From Clytia hemisphaerica (lineage: Eukaryota > Cnidaria > Hydrozoa > Leptothecata > Clytiidae), in contig CACVBU010001358.1 in the NCBI GenBank assembly GCA_902728285.1, positions 2,589,978 through 2,653,977 of the forward strand: DNA of 64,000 bases, read 5' to 3'. Positions 1 to 11,300 of the stretch are shown one piece after another. A model generated the notes under the pieces. It did no database searches. It saw nothing but the letters and a program-made list of their open reading frames with translations, and had not been told where the DNA came from. A program made the translations under genes and the position numbers. Numbering within the stretch: the stretch's first letter is position 1; each line of letters starts with the position of its first letter.

Positions 1-24
1 AACGAGCCCCGAACCAAAGAACAA

Positions 25-580
25 CCCCTTCTCACAGACCCACTGGGACCCCTTCCCACTGGAAAAATTGTCCAAAATATTGTCCCCACTAAAATAATCA
101 AATAAACCAACCCCCCCCCCCAGCGGACCCTCAATTCACGCAATCACGCAATTTTTTTTCGAAATTCACGCATTCACGCAAATTTTTCTCGAGTTTCACG
201 CATTAATCCGATTTTTCAGAACATCGGAAAATTTTTGGCAAAAATCCGGGAAACATTGGATAATCGGAAAAACTACACATAATCCGTGGGAAAAAAGGAA
301 AATTCACGCATTCACGCACAAAATAGCCCAGATTCACGCATTCACGCAATCAAAAAGTGGATTTTCACGTTCACGCAAGTTTTTTTTCAATTTTCACGCA
401 TTCACGCAACCGAAAATGCCCATTCACGCATTCACACAAACCGCTGGGGGGTCCCCTTTGCAACCCCACTGAATTTTCTGACTTGGAAACAAAAGAATTT
501 AAATCCCCAGCCAAAAAATATGGGAATATCAATCGCCATTGTATTTGGTCCGTTATTATTACCGGGTCTGTGAGAAGGGG
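25..580. mobile_element. Terminal-inverted-repeat element, family A (CCCCTTCTCACAGACC ends), copy 1
   Basis: The left end reads CCCCTTCTCACAGACC and the right end is its inverse, GGTCTGTGAGAAGGGG. Related copies lie at 37510-37801 and 39264-39653 and share internal phrases about 'CCCCACTGAATTTTCTGAC' and 'AATATGGAAATATC'. This copy is longer because a TTCACGCA-rich stretch sits inside it. I see no transposase reading frame, so it is non-autonomous. The superfamily is not assigned. Confidence 0.6.
125..440. repeat. Degenerate TTCACGCA / ATTCACGCA short-period repeat
   Basis: The octamer TTCACGCA recurs many times, often as the pair ATTCACGCATTCACGCA, separated by A- or T-rich spacers. Open frames of 85-95 codons over this stretch are by-products of the repeat and are not called. 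Similar GCGTGATT / GTGTGAATGCGTG wording recurs near 16020-16160 and 41465-41600, so the sequence is dispersed in the genome. Confidence 0.7.
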
Positions 581-581
581 G

Positions 582-1148
582 TGTCAAAGTTCAAAGATTT
601 TCATCCAAAGATAAATTAATCCATAAATACATACCACCACACTTTATAAGACCAGACATAAAAATGATATAGTACGAATAACGAAGAGATCAAGAAGAAG
701 AAGAAAGTTTTAGAGAATCTGAGAATGAAGTAAGTAAAAAATAAACATTTAACAGCCAACTATGTAAACCCAAGGAGTATGGAGCAGGGGGAGAAAAATG
801 ATTGGTAAAGGTAAATAAAAAAGGAAGAAGAAAAGAGAAAATCAACACAATCTCTGATAAATTTTCTTCTTCTTCTTCTTCAAATCTCGAGTATAAAAAC
901 ACACAAACTTGAACAGCTGTAATACATGTATACACACAAACGCTTCAGTGATGATGAAAAATCAATTTTCTTCTTTTAATTTCAACGTTTACCAAACGGT
1001 CAAATGTCTACACAGCATGCAAACCTCAAAAAAAGCAAAAAGGCAATAACATTTCTCTAGTTCTATTTCTTCAAAATACATTTCATAGCTCGTTGTTCAT
1101 AAGTGTATTTTGTACTGCATTTTAGATCTAGTAAAAAAAACAACGACT
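582..1148. other. Gene-free stretch, low-complexity
   Basis: AT-rich sequence with short GAA/TTC microsatellite runs near 690-710 and 865-880. The purine/pyrimidine bias makes an 81-codon minus-strand frame that has no gene-like composition. Nothing else seen. Confidence 0.5.
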
Positions 1149-1369
1149 ACACGTTTTTTTTATAAGAACAAACTATATAAGAACATAAGGCTTCGATGGC
1201 CAAATGCTAAGAACAAGTTAAGAATATCTTGAGGCTTTGCGGACTCGAAAACACCCGATTCTTTAGGAAAATGGGTCAAACCGGTCACAAAATGGAGAAA
1301 ATAAGAATATCTGAAATATTTTTAGGCTTAAAATCCAAAAATGATGTTCCTATAATAAAAACGTGTAAA
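1149..1369. mobile_element. Interspersed element, family B (ACACGTTTTT ends), copy 1
   Basis: The element begins ACACGTTTTTTTTATAAG and ends AAAAACGTGT, a short terminal inverted repeat. Inside it carries the family's recognisable phrases AGAACATAAGGCTTCGATGG and AAGAACAAGTTAAGAA. Other full or partial copies are at about 1545-1735, 2225-2440, 4199-4433, 9470-9845 (interrupted) and 46785-47460 (interrupted). No coding capacity is visible. Confidence 0.6.
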
Positions 1370-1544
1370 TTTTAAGTTTTAGTCTCTCATGCCAAGCCCC
1401 GTTTTTCACAATGAAAAGTGAAGAATCTTTCTAACACTTTAGAGTCAGGGGGAGTTCATGTAATGGTATAGGTTAGAAAAGCGTATAAAGTTTTATTAGT
1501 TTCCGCCTAATAAAAAGTAAGAAAGTTGTACCTTGTTTTACACA

Positions 1545-1735
1545 TTTTTTTATAAGATCATAAGGAGTCGATGATCAAAATATTAAGAATAAGTTAAGAA
1601 CATTTTAAGTCTTTGGAACATTTAAAACATTCTATTTCTTAAGAAAATACTTACAAAATGGTAAAAACAAGAACATTTTTAGGTTTAAAACTTCCGAAGA
1701 CTTCAAAAATTCTTTTATAAAAAAATACATGTAAC
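1545..1735. mobile_element. Family B interspersed element, copy 2 (diverged)
   Basis: It has the same internal order as copy 1 (TATAAGATCATAAGGAGTCGATG, then AAGAATAAGTTAAGAACAT, then GGTTTAAAACTTC) and ends near an ATAAAAAAATACATGTAA remnant of the terminal repeat. Confidence 0.5.
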
Positions 1736-1934
1736 GATCTGTTTCTTTTATTTTTATGGAAGATTTCTTTGGAATTTAAAGCTTTATACCCACTTTTACT
1801 ACTTTGACCCTCCTTAAATGGTTTGAAATTCAGGCTATTCAGGCAAGTCTATTGTTTTTAAATTTTTTATTTTTTATCCTCGTTGTTCTTATAAAAAAAG
1901 TGTATCTATATGGTTTAACCGGTAGTTCACGTTC

Positions 1935-2195
1935 ACGTGACGGTATGTGCGGCGAAAAAATTGGCTTTTAGAATCGCACCCTTACAGTGCAGAAAAAAAT
2001 CGGTGAAATTCATACCCTTACAGTGCATTTTTTCAAATTTTAATCTCTTTTAGAGCAAAAATTTGTAATTTTTCCCAGATTTGCTGAAATTTCCACTCTT
2101 ACAGTGCATTTATCAAAAGTCCACCCTTACAGTGCATTTCTGATATTTTGAAAAACATACCCTTAACTACCGCACATACTCGTCGGTCAATTTGC
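1935..2195. repeat. Repeat block with four CCCTTACAGTGCA motifs
   Basis: The 13-mer CCCTTACAGTGCA occurs four times at roughly 40-90 bp spacing, followed by ACATACCCTTAACTACCGCACATAC. The flanks GGTATGTGCGGCG and CCGCACATACTCG are partly inverse to each other, so the block may be a small foldback element. A related piece with two to three motifs lies at about 40818-40925. Confidence 0.5.
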
Positions 2196-2224
2196 CTGAC
2201 TGCCCCCCCCCCCCGGGACAAAAA

Positions 2225-2440
2225 TACTCACAAAATGGCGAAAATAAGAACATGTTAAGAACATTTTTAGGCTTAAAACTCAAAAAGTTAAGAACATCCG
2301 AAGGCTTCAAAAATTAGCGCCCACAAAAGGTATCATGATAGGATTGTGTCACGTCCATCAGTACACGTTTTTTTTTTATTAAAACCTAGTTTATAAGAAC
2401 ATTTAGGCTGAAATTCGTCGAAAAATTAAGAACATCGTAA
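2225..2440. mobile_element. Family B interspersed element fragments
   Basis: Contains the family phrases TTAAGAACATTTTTAGGCTTAAAACTC and ACACGTTTTTTTTTTATTAAAACC. It looks like two adjoining broken copies. Confidence 0.45.
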
Positions 2441-2742
2441 GAACATGCCCAGCCTCAGTTTGGAGAAAAATGACAAGAAACTACAATTTTTTCTTCTTTT
2501 CAAGCAGATTTAACCGAACTTAGGGATGGATCTTCTAAAATCAAGAGTCAAATAATGTCCAAATTTTACCAATTTTAAAAAAATGGGTGGTATCTATGTT
2601 AAATTGCTCAAAATAATTTTAGTACATGTGTACTAAAATAACATTTTCGAAAAATAGGTGGGGGTATGTCAAAAATTAGCGAAAATCCTTTTAGTACTCA
2701 TGTATGTCTTACCTTTTAGTACTGACCCCCCTCCCCTGAATG

Positions 2743-3277
2743 TGCTTATAAAAAAATATCGAATTTGGCCAGTTTTTCTATAAAAACACGCCAAGCAACC
2801 AAAATTTCATGTCTAAACACACATATGCTTCAAAAGTAAGCCCTCGTGAGCAAAAAAACATCTATCTCATAAAAAAATTGAGTAATTTGACTAAGAACAT
2901 TAATGTATGCTTATTAATAGTGATTCTTATAGATAAACATGCGTTTTTTGAGCCAACAAATCTTTTAGCAAAAATCTCCCAGAGCCATCTTTTACCTATG
3001 ATGGTACCCCACTTACATGCAAAAAATCAGAAAAAATAAATGATCCAATTTTTCACAAAGTCCAAAAAACCCACTTTTTAGCCGTTTTTGGCCCAAATTT
3101 GCCCAAAAATTTTTATTTTAGAAAATCGGGCTCCGTCACATTTTGGCCACCACCGTTTTGCACCTTTGTACCAAAAATCAAATGATTCCTATGATTCAAT
3201 CTCGAGAAAAGCTGGTAACGAACGGACGGACGGACAGAGGTGAATTTATAGGACCTTCACCCCACCGGGGTAGGTCC
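2743..3277 (-). mobile_element. Family C interspersed repeat (GGACCTACCCCGGTGG hairpin end), minus orientation
   Basis: About 535 bp, ending in a hairpin (GGACCTTCACCCCACCGGGG followed by TAGGTCC), preceded by a GGAC microsatellite. The same unit is present three times head-to-tail in the EDC4 intron at 57697-59165, in the opposite orientation. An open frame over part of it recurs in the other copies but differs by frameshifts, so I do not call a gene. The hairpin plus simple-repeat terminus resembles the 3' end of a non-LTR element, but no reverse transcriptase is present. Confidence 0.6.
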
Positions 3278-6200
3278 AAAAAAACGTGTAAAATAAAAAA
3301 AGGGGTGCAAGTGGCTCTGGGTACGAGATTGAGCTGTTTCACAACAGATCCATACCAAAAATTACATTTTCCTCAAAACTTTTGGCGGTTTCAACAACTA
3401 TAATCTCATAACGATCGCCAGAAAAATGACCAACATCAAGAGTTAAAAAACTGAGATTCATTACACTAAACATCGCTAAAGGGCTAGTAAAATTATTTTA
3501 TACTCAAATTAAGTGTACACAGAAAATTCGACATAATGTAACTGACATGACTCTACTTCTACATCAGTAATTCAGAAATGTATATCAGTAGCAAAATACG
3601 GCCGATAATCTTTTCACAGAAATGTACGTGGCATATCAAAAGCTTTTCTAAACTTCACCATTCCATACACGAAGAAAAATCACTTTCAATTTTAGCACCT
3701 AGCAATGAAATTAGGAATATCTTTCACGCAAGAATGTTAATATTTCAATCGATCTTTTTGTGTTCTTAAAAACAAAAGAACAAAAAAAGAAGACAATTAA
3801 CATAAAGAACTGTAGCATTCTATGAAGTGTGCTAACAAGTTTGAAATTAAATAATAATATTGATAAGTTAATAAATAATGAAGATGAAAGGAAAAAGGTG
3901 AAAAATAAGTTTTAAATGAAGGAATTCATGTTTGAGAATTTTCAACTTCATTTTTCATTTGATTCACTTAGTTTTATTTACTTAAAATATCCCAGAAATT
4001 ACAAAGCTAAATAAGCAAAAAATAAAATGAAATTGCTTAATATTTACTTTTTAATATTTTTGGTCCATAAATTCTCAGTTATGAAAAGGTTAAATATCGT
4101 TGTAAATGTAATTTCGAATGGAAAGACTAAGCTTCCAATCTTGGATCTTTAGATAGGAAAACTAGTCTCACATTTTGCTTTTTGCGTTGTGCTCAAATGC
4201 ACGTTTTATAAGAGCAAACTCTCTAAACTAAGAACACAAGGCTTCGATGGTCAAAATATTAAGATCATTCTAGGGCTTTGCAAAATCTAAAACATCCAAT
4301 TTCTTAGGGAAATGGACCAAAATGGTGAAAATAAGAACAAGTTAAGAACATTTCTAGGTTTGAGACTATGAGGCTTCAAAAAGGCTTCAAAATTTTTGGA
4401 TCTTACTTTAAACCGCTTCAAAAATAACGTGTATTCTAATATCTATAACAGTATTCTCTCCATCAACTCGAGATATTCCCAAAGTTTCTCAAATCTCATA
4501 TAATCAGACGATTAAAATATTATCTGTAATTTCCATATATTCTAATTTCAATTATTCCATAATTATTGTACAAACCAAAAAGAATTTAAATATGTTTTGT
4601 TTATTTATAAAATGAATTACGTTCATACACATAATAGACAACACAAAATAAAATCACAATGGTACACAATTTGTTACGCTAAATCTAAAAATATTTTTAC
4701 ACTCTAAAATATGATATTCATTCTTAAGGGGTAATGTTTATTTTTCAGCTTTTTCTAAAGTTCTGGTCTTGGAAATATTGATGTAGTCGTTTTCAGAAAA
4801 AGGAACATGAAAGAGCACAAACAATAAAAAAAGAAGTGAAAGTTCCTGTAGAAGTTTACGCAGTTCCAATAACTCGAACATTACTTCAGACTTATTATAT
4901 GTCTGGTTTCTTCGGGAATCTTCCCAACGAAAACGACTTCACTTTTGAATTAGTCCCATGGGAGGGTAACAGGTTTAAAGAAAACACGAGGGAGCTCACC
5001 TGAACAATTTTAGCACTGGAAATGGGGTTTAAATTCCTAATGTCTTCGTACTCCGCCTTTTATACGGACACTAAACAGAATGCTTTAAGGAGGTCATCGA
5101 CCCATATAATATCAGTCTGTCTTTTTTCTGGTCAAATTTTCATTTTTTGGTTAAAACTCAAATATAACCTATTCACAACAACTTCCCAAAGTTTCAGGTC
5201 ATAAAAAGAAGAAGAAGGTTAAAAATTTTAGTTATAAAGATGCTTACCTAGACAGAAATTGGTCTCCGCCCGTTTGCGCCCGTATTTCCGCCCAGAGATA
5301 AAACAGCTATAATTCTGCTTCTAGCGCTTCAAGCTGCTTGAATTTTTTTACGGGACGTCTTAAAGTCGCAAAGATTCTTTATGCTAAGTTCAAAAGTCGC
5401 TTACGCGTACCGCGATCGAGTTATAAACATTGTAAATATTCACCGCCCTTGAAATCATTTGAGAGGTGGGTTGACTGAGAGTAACCTCTGTGCTTTATGT
5501 TTTCTATGTTGTTTATTCCTGTTTTGAGTGGCATTTTAAAGCTCATTTTTACTTAAAAGAGGTCTTTAATACTCCAAGGAACCATGCTTCTCAATATTAT
5601 ATGAGATTTATTCTGAATTGAGTTTATATAATAACCTCCAAAGATAAGCACAAGGTACGTAAATAATTTTCTTTGTTTTTTGTATTTTCATCACCATCAT
5701 TCTTATGAGATTCTTTTAAACACCCATTTATAGTGAGTAAGCATGTATGAGATATGTTTGCATATGTATTTGAAGTTTGATGAGGATGATTTGCTACGAT
5801 TTTGGATCATTTTGGTTCATTTCGGTTCATTTCGGTTCATTTCGAAAAACTGTTTAAAAGTGAAAGTGAAAGTACAAAATTATATGTGGACGTAGCTTAC
5901 ACAAAACACTGGGAATTTCAAGGCAGCATTTGGACAAATACAGTTGACTTTTTGGTCTTTTTCTCTTGGATAGATTCAAATCATTATTGAAGTGAACAAA
6001 GCAAAAATTTTTGCTCCTTGTACCCTTTTAAACTGTTTTGCGGCAATTCTTGCGCAACTGCAGGCTTTTTTGAGGATGCACCTCAGATTGCTTAAATCGG
6101 CCAAAATGTCCCAGTTGAGTCAGTTTAACCAATCATTCTATTGAAATGATTTAAAGTATTTGTAAATCAACTAAAATTAGCAAAAGAAACTACGTATAAA

Positions 6201-6281
6201 GCTATTTTCCTTATTGGAGCAGTGATTTCTAACTTTACCGCATGTTTTCTCAAAATGTCGAATTTGGTGAAAATTGGCGGT
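3278..6281. other. Gene-free stretch with one family B copy
   Basis: AT-rich sequence. The only structured item I recognise is a family B copy at about 4199-4433 (GCACGTTTTATAAGAGCAAAC ... AAAATAACGTGT). Open frames of about 60 codons are unsupported by splice signals or composition. Confidence 0.45.
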
Positions 6282-6556
6282 TGCGACATTTTTTCTCAAG
6301 ATAGGTTGGAAGTTAAAAGTTGAAACTTGGCAGGATTGCTCCTTGGATGAAAGTCTATGAAATGGATGAAAAATTTTTTTCCCTTAGCAACCGTTGCCAT
6401 GGTAACTAGGGAAAACATGATTTTCTAGTTTCCATAGCAACCGTTGCTATACAGAAAAGATTTTTTCATTCATTTCATAGAGTTTCATCCAAGTAACAAT
6501 CCTGCCAAGTTTCAACTTCTAATTCTAAAGCTAACTTGCGAAAAAATGTCGCAAAG
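6282..6556. repeat. Long imperfect palindrome (foldback element)
   Basis: The left arm (TTGCGACATTTTTTCTC, then GTTGAAACTTGGCAGGAT, then GGATGAAAGTCTATGAAAT) is repeated in inverse order on the right (ATTTCATAGAGTTTCATCC, then ATCCTGCCAAGTTTCAAC, then GCGAAAAAATGTCGCAA). The loop itself contains GCAACCGTTGC twice. Typical of a foldback or MITE remnant; no TSD resolved. Confidence 0.65.
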
Positions 6557-7089
6557 TTTCCATTTTTCCGGGTTGCCTGGGCCGTAGCCCCTAGCAACGG
6601 GGTGCCATTTTGAAAAAAATTGTCGGAATTTTTTATTTACAGTATATACTATCAATTTGGACCAAAAAAACTTTAAATAACTTTGCAGAACAGTGTTTTT
6701 CAAAAAAGGGTCTCTAAGGGTCGATGACCTCCTTAATTAATGGGATTAATTTCCGTGAGATTTAATTTCGTCAGTCAAAAAAAACCAAGAAATTTCCCGA
6801 ATTTATGTTCATTAATTCTTTTTTTAATTTCGCGAATCAGGCGAAAATCTAAAACGGCCAAAAAAAAATATTACATGTTCTTTTAGGATACCAATTTGTT
6901 TTTTTTCATATTTCGCGTGGATTCAATTTCGCGAGATTTATATTCGCGAAAATGGTAAAAATCCACGAAAACACAAAATTAAAATTTCCATTTCAATTAT
7001 CATTCAGAATTCTATTGTAATAATTTTCTAAAAAATCTTCGAAAATTTGGTGCATTGCATTTCTCGTGGGAAAAAAATATGTATAAAAG

Positions 7090-7379
7090 TGGGCCATTCC
7101 ATTTTATATCCATACAGGGGGTGGAGGAACATTTCCAGGTGGTAATCGGAGAAGTATTTCCAGGGGGTATTTTTTCATTTTCCCGGTAGGTAAAAGGTTA
7201 TTCTAAAATTTCCGTTTTTGTTTGTCCACGCTTACTTTTAAGGTATGAAAATAATTTTTCCAAGACTTCTTTTGCAAATTTTGCCATTTTCCAGGGGGTA
7301 TCATCACATTTCTAAAAAACCTTTTTTTGCCTTAAGAAAGGTTCGTCCACCCCACATGTATGGAAATTGGAACATCCCA
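7090..7379. mobile_element. Family D element (TGGGCnnTTCC termini), copy 1
   Basis: Starts TGGGCCATTCCATTTTATA and ends GGAACATCCCA. Internally it carries several TTTCCAGGGGGTA motifs and CGTCCACCCC. Its closest relative is 63011-63217; the others are at 12543-12871, 32576-32761 and 47771-48110. Confidence 0.55.
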
Positions 7380-7949
7380 ATGTTCATCTCGAGACTCACA
7401 TGTGTATGTTTTGCTAAAATCAAACGCTGATTTTGGACATGGTTAGCCAATGCACCATCTTGTTATGGATTTGAAGTTTGCATTAAAAAAGACGTTGTTT
7501 CATTAATATGAAAGAGGGGGAAAAAAAAGGCCTGAGACGAAATGTTTCGAATTAACTTTAAATCTTCTGCAAAGTGTGATTTTTTCTCACTAAAAGTTTA
7601 GTATCAAGTGAATTCAGTGGTAAAAGACAGAACCATTGCTATTCCTGTCCTAAAGATTAAAATGATATAACAGTGCAAGAGAAAACTGAAGCTAAAGTTC
7701 CAAATAATTTGTACGTGCAGGAGAGTCCGACAATTTAATAAACAAATAGATACCTAAAAGTTATGCATTGTAACCACCACGCATAATGATCAAACCATTA
7801 TACTCCGAAAAAGTGGTTTAAAATTACAAATTCAATTCACAATTTTATGAATTTGTGAATTCGCTGAGCACTTTCTCAAATAGTGTTCAACAACATCGAA
7901 TTGAATTGGATTGGAAACAATTTGCATCTAATTGTTCATTATAGAGGAA

Positions 7950-8361
7950 TCAGATTCTCGATGTATCACGACCAAACAAGAACGATTTTATCCAATCAAA
8001 CAACACAAGAGTACGCATCCGCAGACTAACGCATTCACTTGCGTACGCGCCACGCCATAGCCACATAGCCGACCAACCCTTGAACGAACCTAAAATAGGT
8101 AGCTCCAAAACGGCACGGTTATCACCCACGTACGCAAACGAGCCGAGATGATTATATTGGAAAGGGTCAACATTCTTCATGTCAGCGGTAGATAATTCAA
8201 CTTTGCTTAAAAGTTTACCAAGGTACTTACCCTCCTGGGCGGCTACTTGGGCGGTGGGCGGTAAAAAGGTCTGTTTTTCGTCCGCTTTTTGTGCGAGGAA
8301 GGTGAAATCTTCGTGCGATATGACCACGTTTTCAGAATCAGCTTGGACGCCGAGCAGTAAC
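7950..8361 (-). CDS. NDH-2 exon 8: C-terminal domain and stop
   Basis: 412 nt including TAG. Reads LLLGVQADSENVVISHEDF (second EF-hand, ligands lost), then LPPTAQVAAQEGKYLGKLL, LGSFAYVGDNRAVLELP and the Trp-rich anchor ending FGRDTSRI. This is a normal family C-terminus, so the gene is complete at its 3' end. Confidence 0.93.
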
Positions 8362-11300
8362 CTAACAAAATTTGAAAAGTATTATTTTAACAGAGTGTTT
8401 TGAAGTAAGTCATTTAGGACATTGGAAAAGGCGAATGGAGTATACAGTTGAAGCTTTCTAAATCGAATTTCATCCAATAAGGGAATGTGTCGAATAATGG
8501 AGCGTCGTTTATGAGAGTTTTTTGTTGACGGTGAGTTTAAATATTATCGATCAATGGAACGTATCGAATAGAAGAACGTCGAATTAGAGAGTCTCAACTA
8601 AAATTTAGGAGGACATGGGAAAAGGCGAATAGAATATAAAAACAAAACAACTTTAAAAAATGATAGAAATTTGGGTAGGGTAGCTAGCAAATGATCCGTT
8701 TTATTATTGTTTTGCAAGCCTATGGTATGATGGCTTTTTACTGTAATCAAATATTCTCTCTATTAAGTGTTAAGTAAAAATGCTTCCTTAAGTTAATCCG
8801 CTTAAGTTTTAGTAGAGTGAAAATTGAGCCAAAAGTCCCTACTTTTCCATCTTGTTGAAGTGCGAACATAAGTGTGGGTATCTTTTCTTTGCTACGTTCA
8901 AAACATCTAGAAAGAAAAAAAGAAAAAAATATGTTGAAAACGTTGAGATACGAAGGGATTACAAAATATAGCGTGGGAAGATTTTATAGTATCTAAGAGT
9001 TGCAAATAAAAAAAAATCTTGAACTTAACTCTACAAACTCAACATAAAGGCCTTTTAAATGATTTCATATGAATTTCTACTCTATAAAACCTAAAAATAT
9101 ATCTAACCTTTCGGTCAAAGACCCTTCAAAGTTAAAAATGGTGATGATTTAATTAGCTAAGGCATAGGAAGAGAATCTAGTAGTTGAATTAACTTTTTAG
9201 CTTTAAATGGAAATATTTTTAGTGAGAGGAAATTCGTACATCCTTTTGGTTATCGTTTTACGATTTAAATAATAAAATCCATGTCCAATGTGTTTATCAA
9301 AATTTCAATAGCTAGTGAATGTTTGAGGACGGTAAAGTGACTGAAGCGATTTGGAATAACCTGCAGTTTTGACCCGCAAAATCCAGGACGGCAAAAGTGC
9401 TGATTCACCGTCGTTCTCAATAAGTCAGGATATAGACAAATTAGAAGCTTACCACCTCCGTCGCAGAAAAGCACACATACATAAACTTGTTCTTAATATT
9501 TTGGCCATCGAAGCCTTAGACCATGTTCTGACGTTGCGGTTCCGTTCAGTTCCGAAACGAAACAGTTTCGTTCAGTTCCGAAATGAAACGAAACGGTTCC
9601 GAGACAAGTGTGAACGTCAAAATTTGAAACGTCAAAAAAGAAGACGTTACAAAGCAAAACAGATCGAAACGGTTTCGCTCCACTTTTTTTATCGGGACGG
9701 AACTGCTCCGTTTTCTTGCTCCGAAACGTTCTGAAATCAATATGAGCACATTCGATCCGTAACGAAAATCATACCAGAACGAAACGGAACAGTAACGTGT
9801 GAACATGGTCTTATGTTCTTATATGGTTTGTTCTTATAAAAAGAGGTTTAAGTAAGATGGTTTACCAGTGAATTGTTTTTGATTGAGATTTCCATTGTCG
9901 GCGACACCATTTTCAGCAAGTAGTCCATTCAAGAAATCCATCAACTTTTCATTTTGAACGGTACAACAATCACCAACAGCAAAGATATTTTCAGTGTTTT
10001 TGACTTTCATGAAGGGGTCAGTAATCAGAGCCATTCTATTCAAAATGAAAAGAAGAAAGTTGAGGATTTCACCAATATTTTTAATGTGAAAGCCATTATT
10101 CCTACAGCCTTCTTAATTCAGATTTATTTGCGTCGGCAAAAATGTTCGGTTCTATAGTACAGTAAACATTTTTACGTCGGCAAAAATGTTCGCTTCTATA
10201 GTACAGTAAACATTTTTACGTCGGCAAAAATGTTCGCTTCTATAGTACAGTAAACATTTTACGTCGGCAAAAATGTTCGTTCTATAGTACAGTAAACTTT
10301 TTACGTCCGGCAAAAATGTTCGTTCTATAGTACAGTAAACATTTTTACGTCGGCAAAAATGTTCGCTTCTATAGTACAGTAAACATTTTTACGTCGGCAA
10401 AAATGTTCGCTTCTATAGTACAGTAAACATTTTTACGTCGGCAAAAATGTTCGCTTCTATAGTACAGTAACACATTTTACGTCGGCAAAAATGTTCGCTT
10501 CTATAGTACAGTAAACATTTTTACGTCGGCAAAAATGTTCGCTTCTATAGTACAGTAAACATTTTTACGTCGGCAAAAATGTTCGCTTCTATAGTACAGT
10601 AAACATTTTTACGTCGGCAAAAATGTTCGCTTCTATAGTACAGTAAACATTTTTACGTCGGCAAAAATGTTCGGTTCTATAGTACAGTAAACACTTTTAC
10701 GTCGGCAAAAATGTTCGGTTCTATAGTACAGTAAACATTTTTACGTCGGCAAAAATGTTCGGTTCTATAGTACAGTAAACATTTTTACGTCGGCAAAAAT
10801 GTTCGGTTCTATAGTACAGTAAACATTTTTACGTCGGCGAAAGCCAAATTTACTACATCGACATTTTTGCTTTAGCAAAATTCCAAAGCCAAATTTGTGT
10901 CGCCAATAGCCGAATGCCGACGTGAATTAGAATGGCTGTCCTACCCCCCTTGCTCCCAATTGACAACGGAATTCACGAATGCGTTTCGGGTAACATTTCA
11001 CTTCCCGTCGACTAAAATTTCACCGTCCTTTCAATTCCGAAAATTTTCCTTTGCCTTTTCCAGGATAGCGAAAGTTGGAAAGGGTTTTTTCTAGAGGTAT
11101 TCGTTATTTATTGTTTTAATTCTTGTTTTAACAACTTCAATGCTTTTGCAAGCTCAGTATTTTTTCATAGCGATTCAGACCTCAATTTAAATATCATCAA
11201 CCAAGCTTAATATTGACCCATACCTGTTCGTTTGGCCAGGGATTTGTTGCATCAATTGTTTGGTCAGGTCACGTGGTGCTATTCCAGCAGCCCATACACA

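Noticed and set aside
286-614. 95- and 85-codon plus-strand frames
   Set aside because: They translate the TTCACGCA repeat (visible as repeated SRIHA/FTHSR) and have no gene context.
9369-9806. 121- and 86-codon frames around the GTTCCGTTC palindrome
   Set aside because: They lie mostly inside a non-coding MITE; only the unrelated minus-strand 9455-9374 segment may be an exon.
10131-10840. CRISPR-like array
   Set aside because: Units are contiguous 44-bp tandem repeats with no unique spacers, and lie in an intron of an animal gene.
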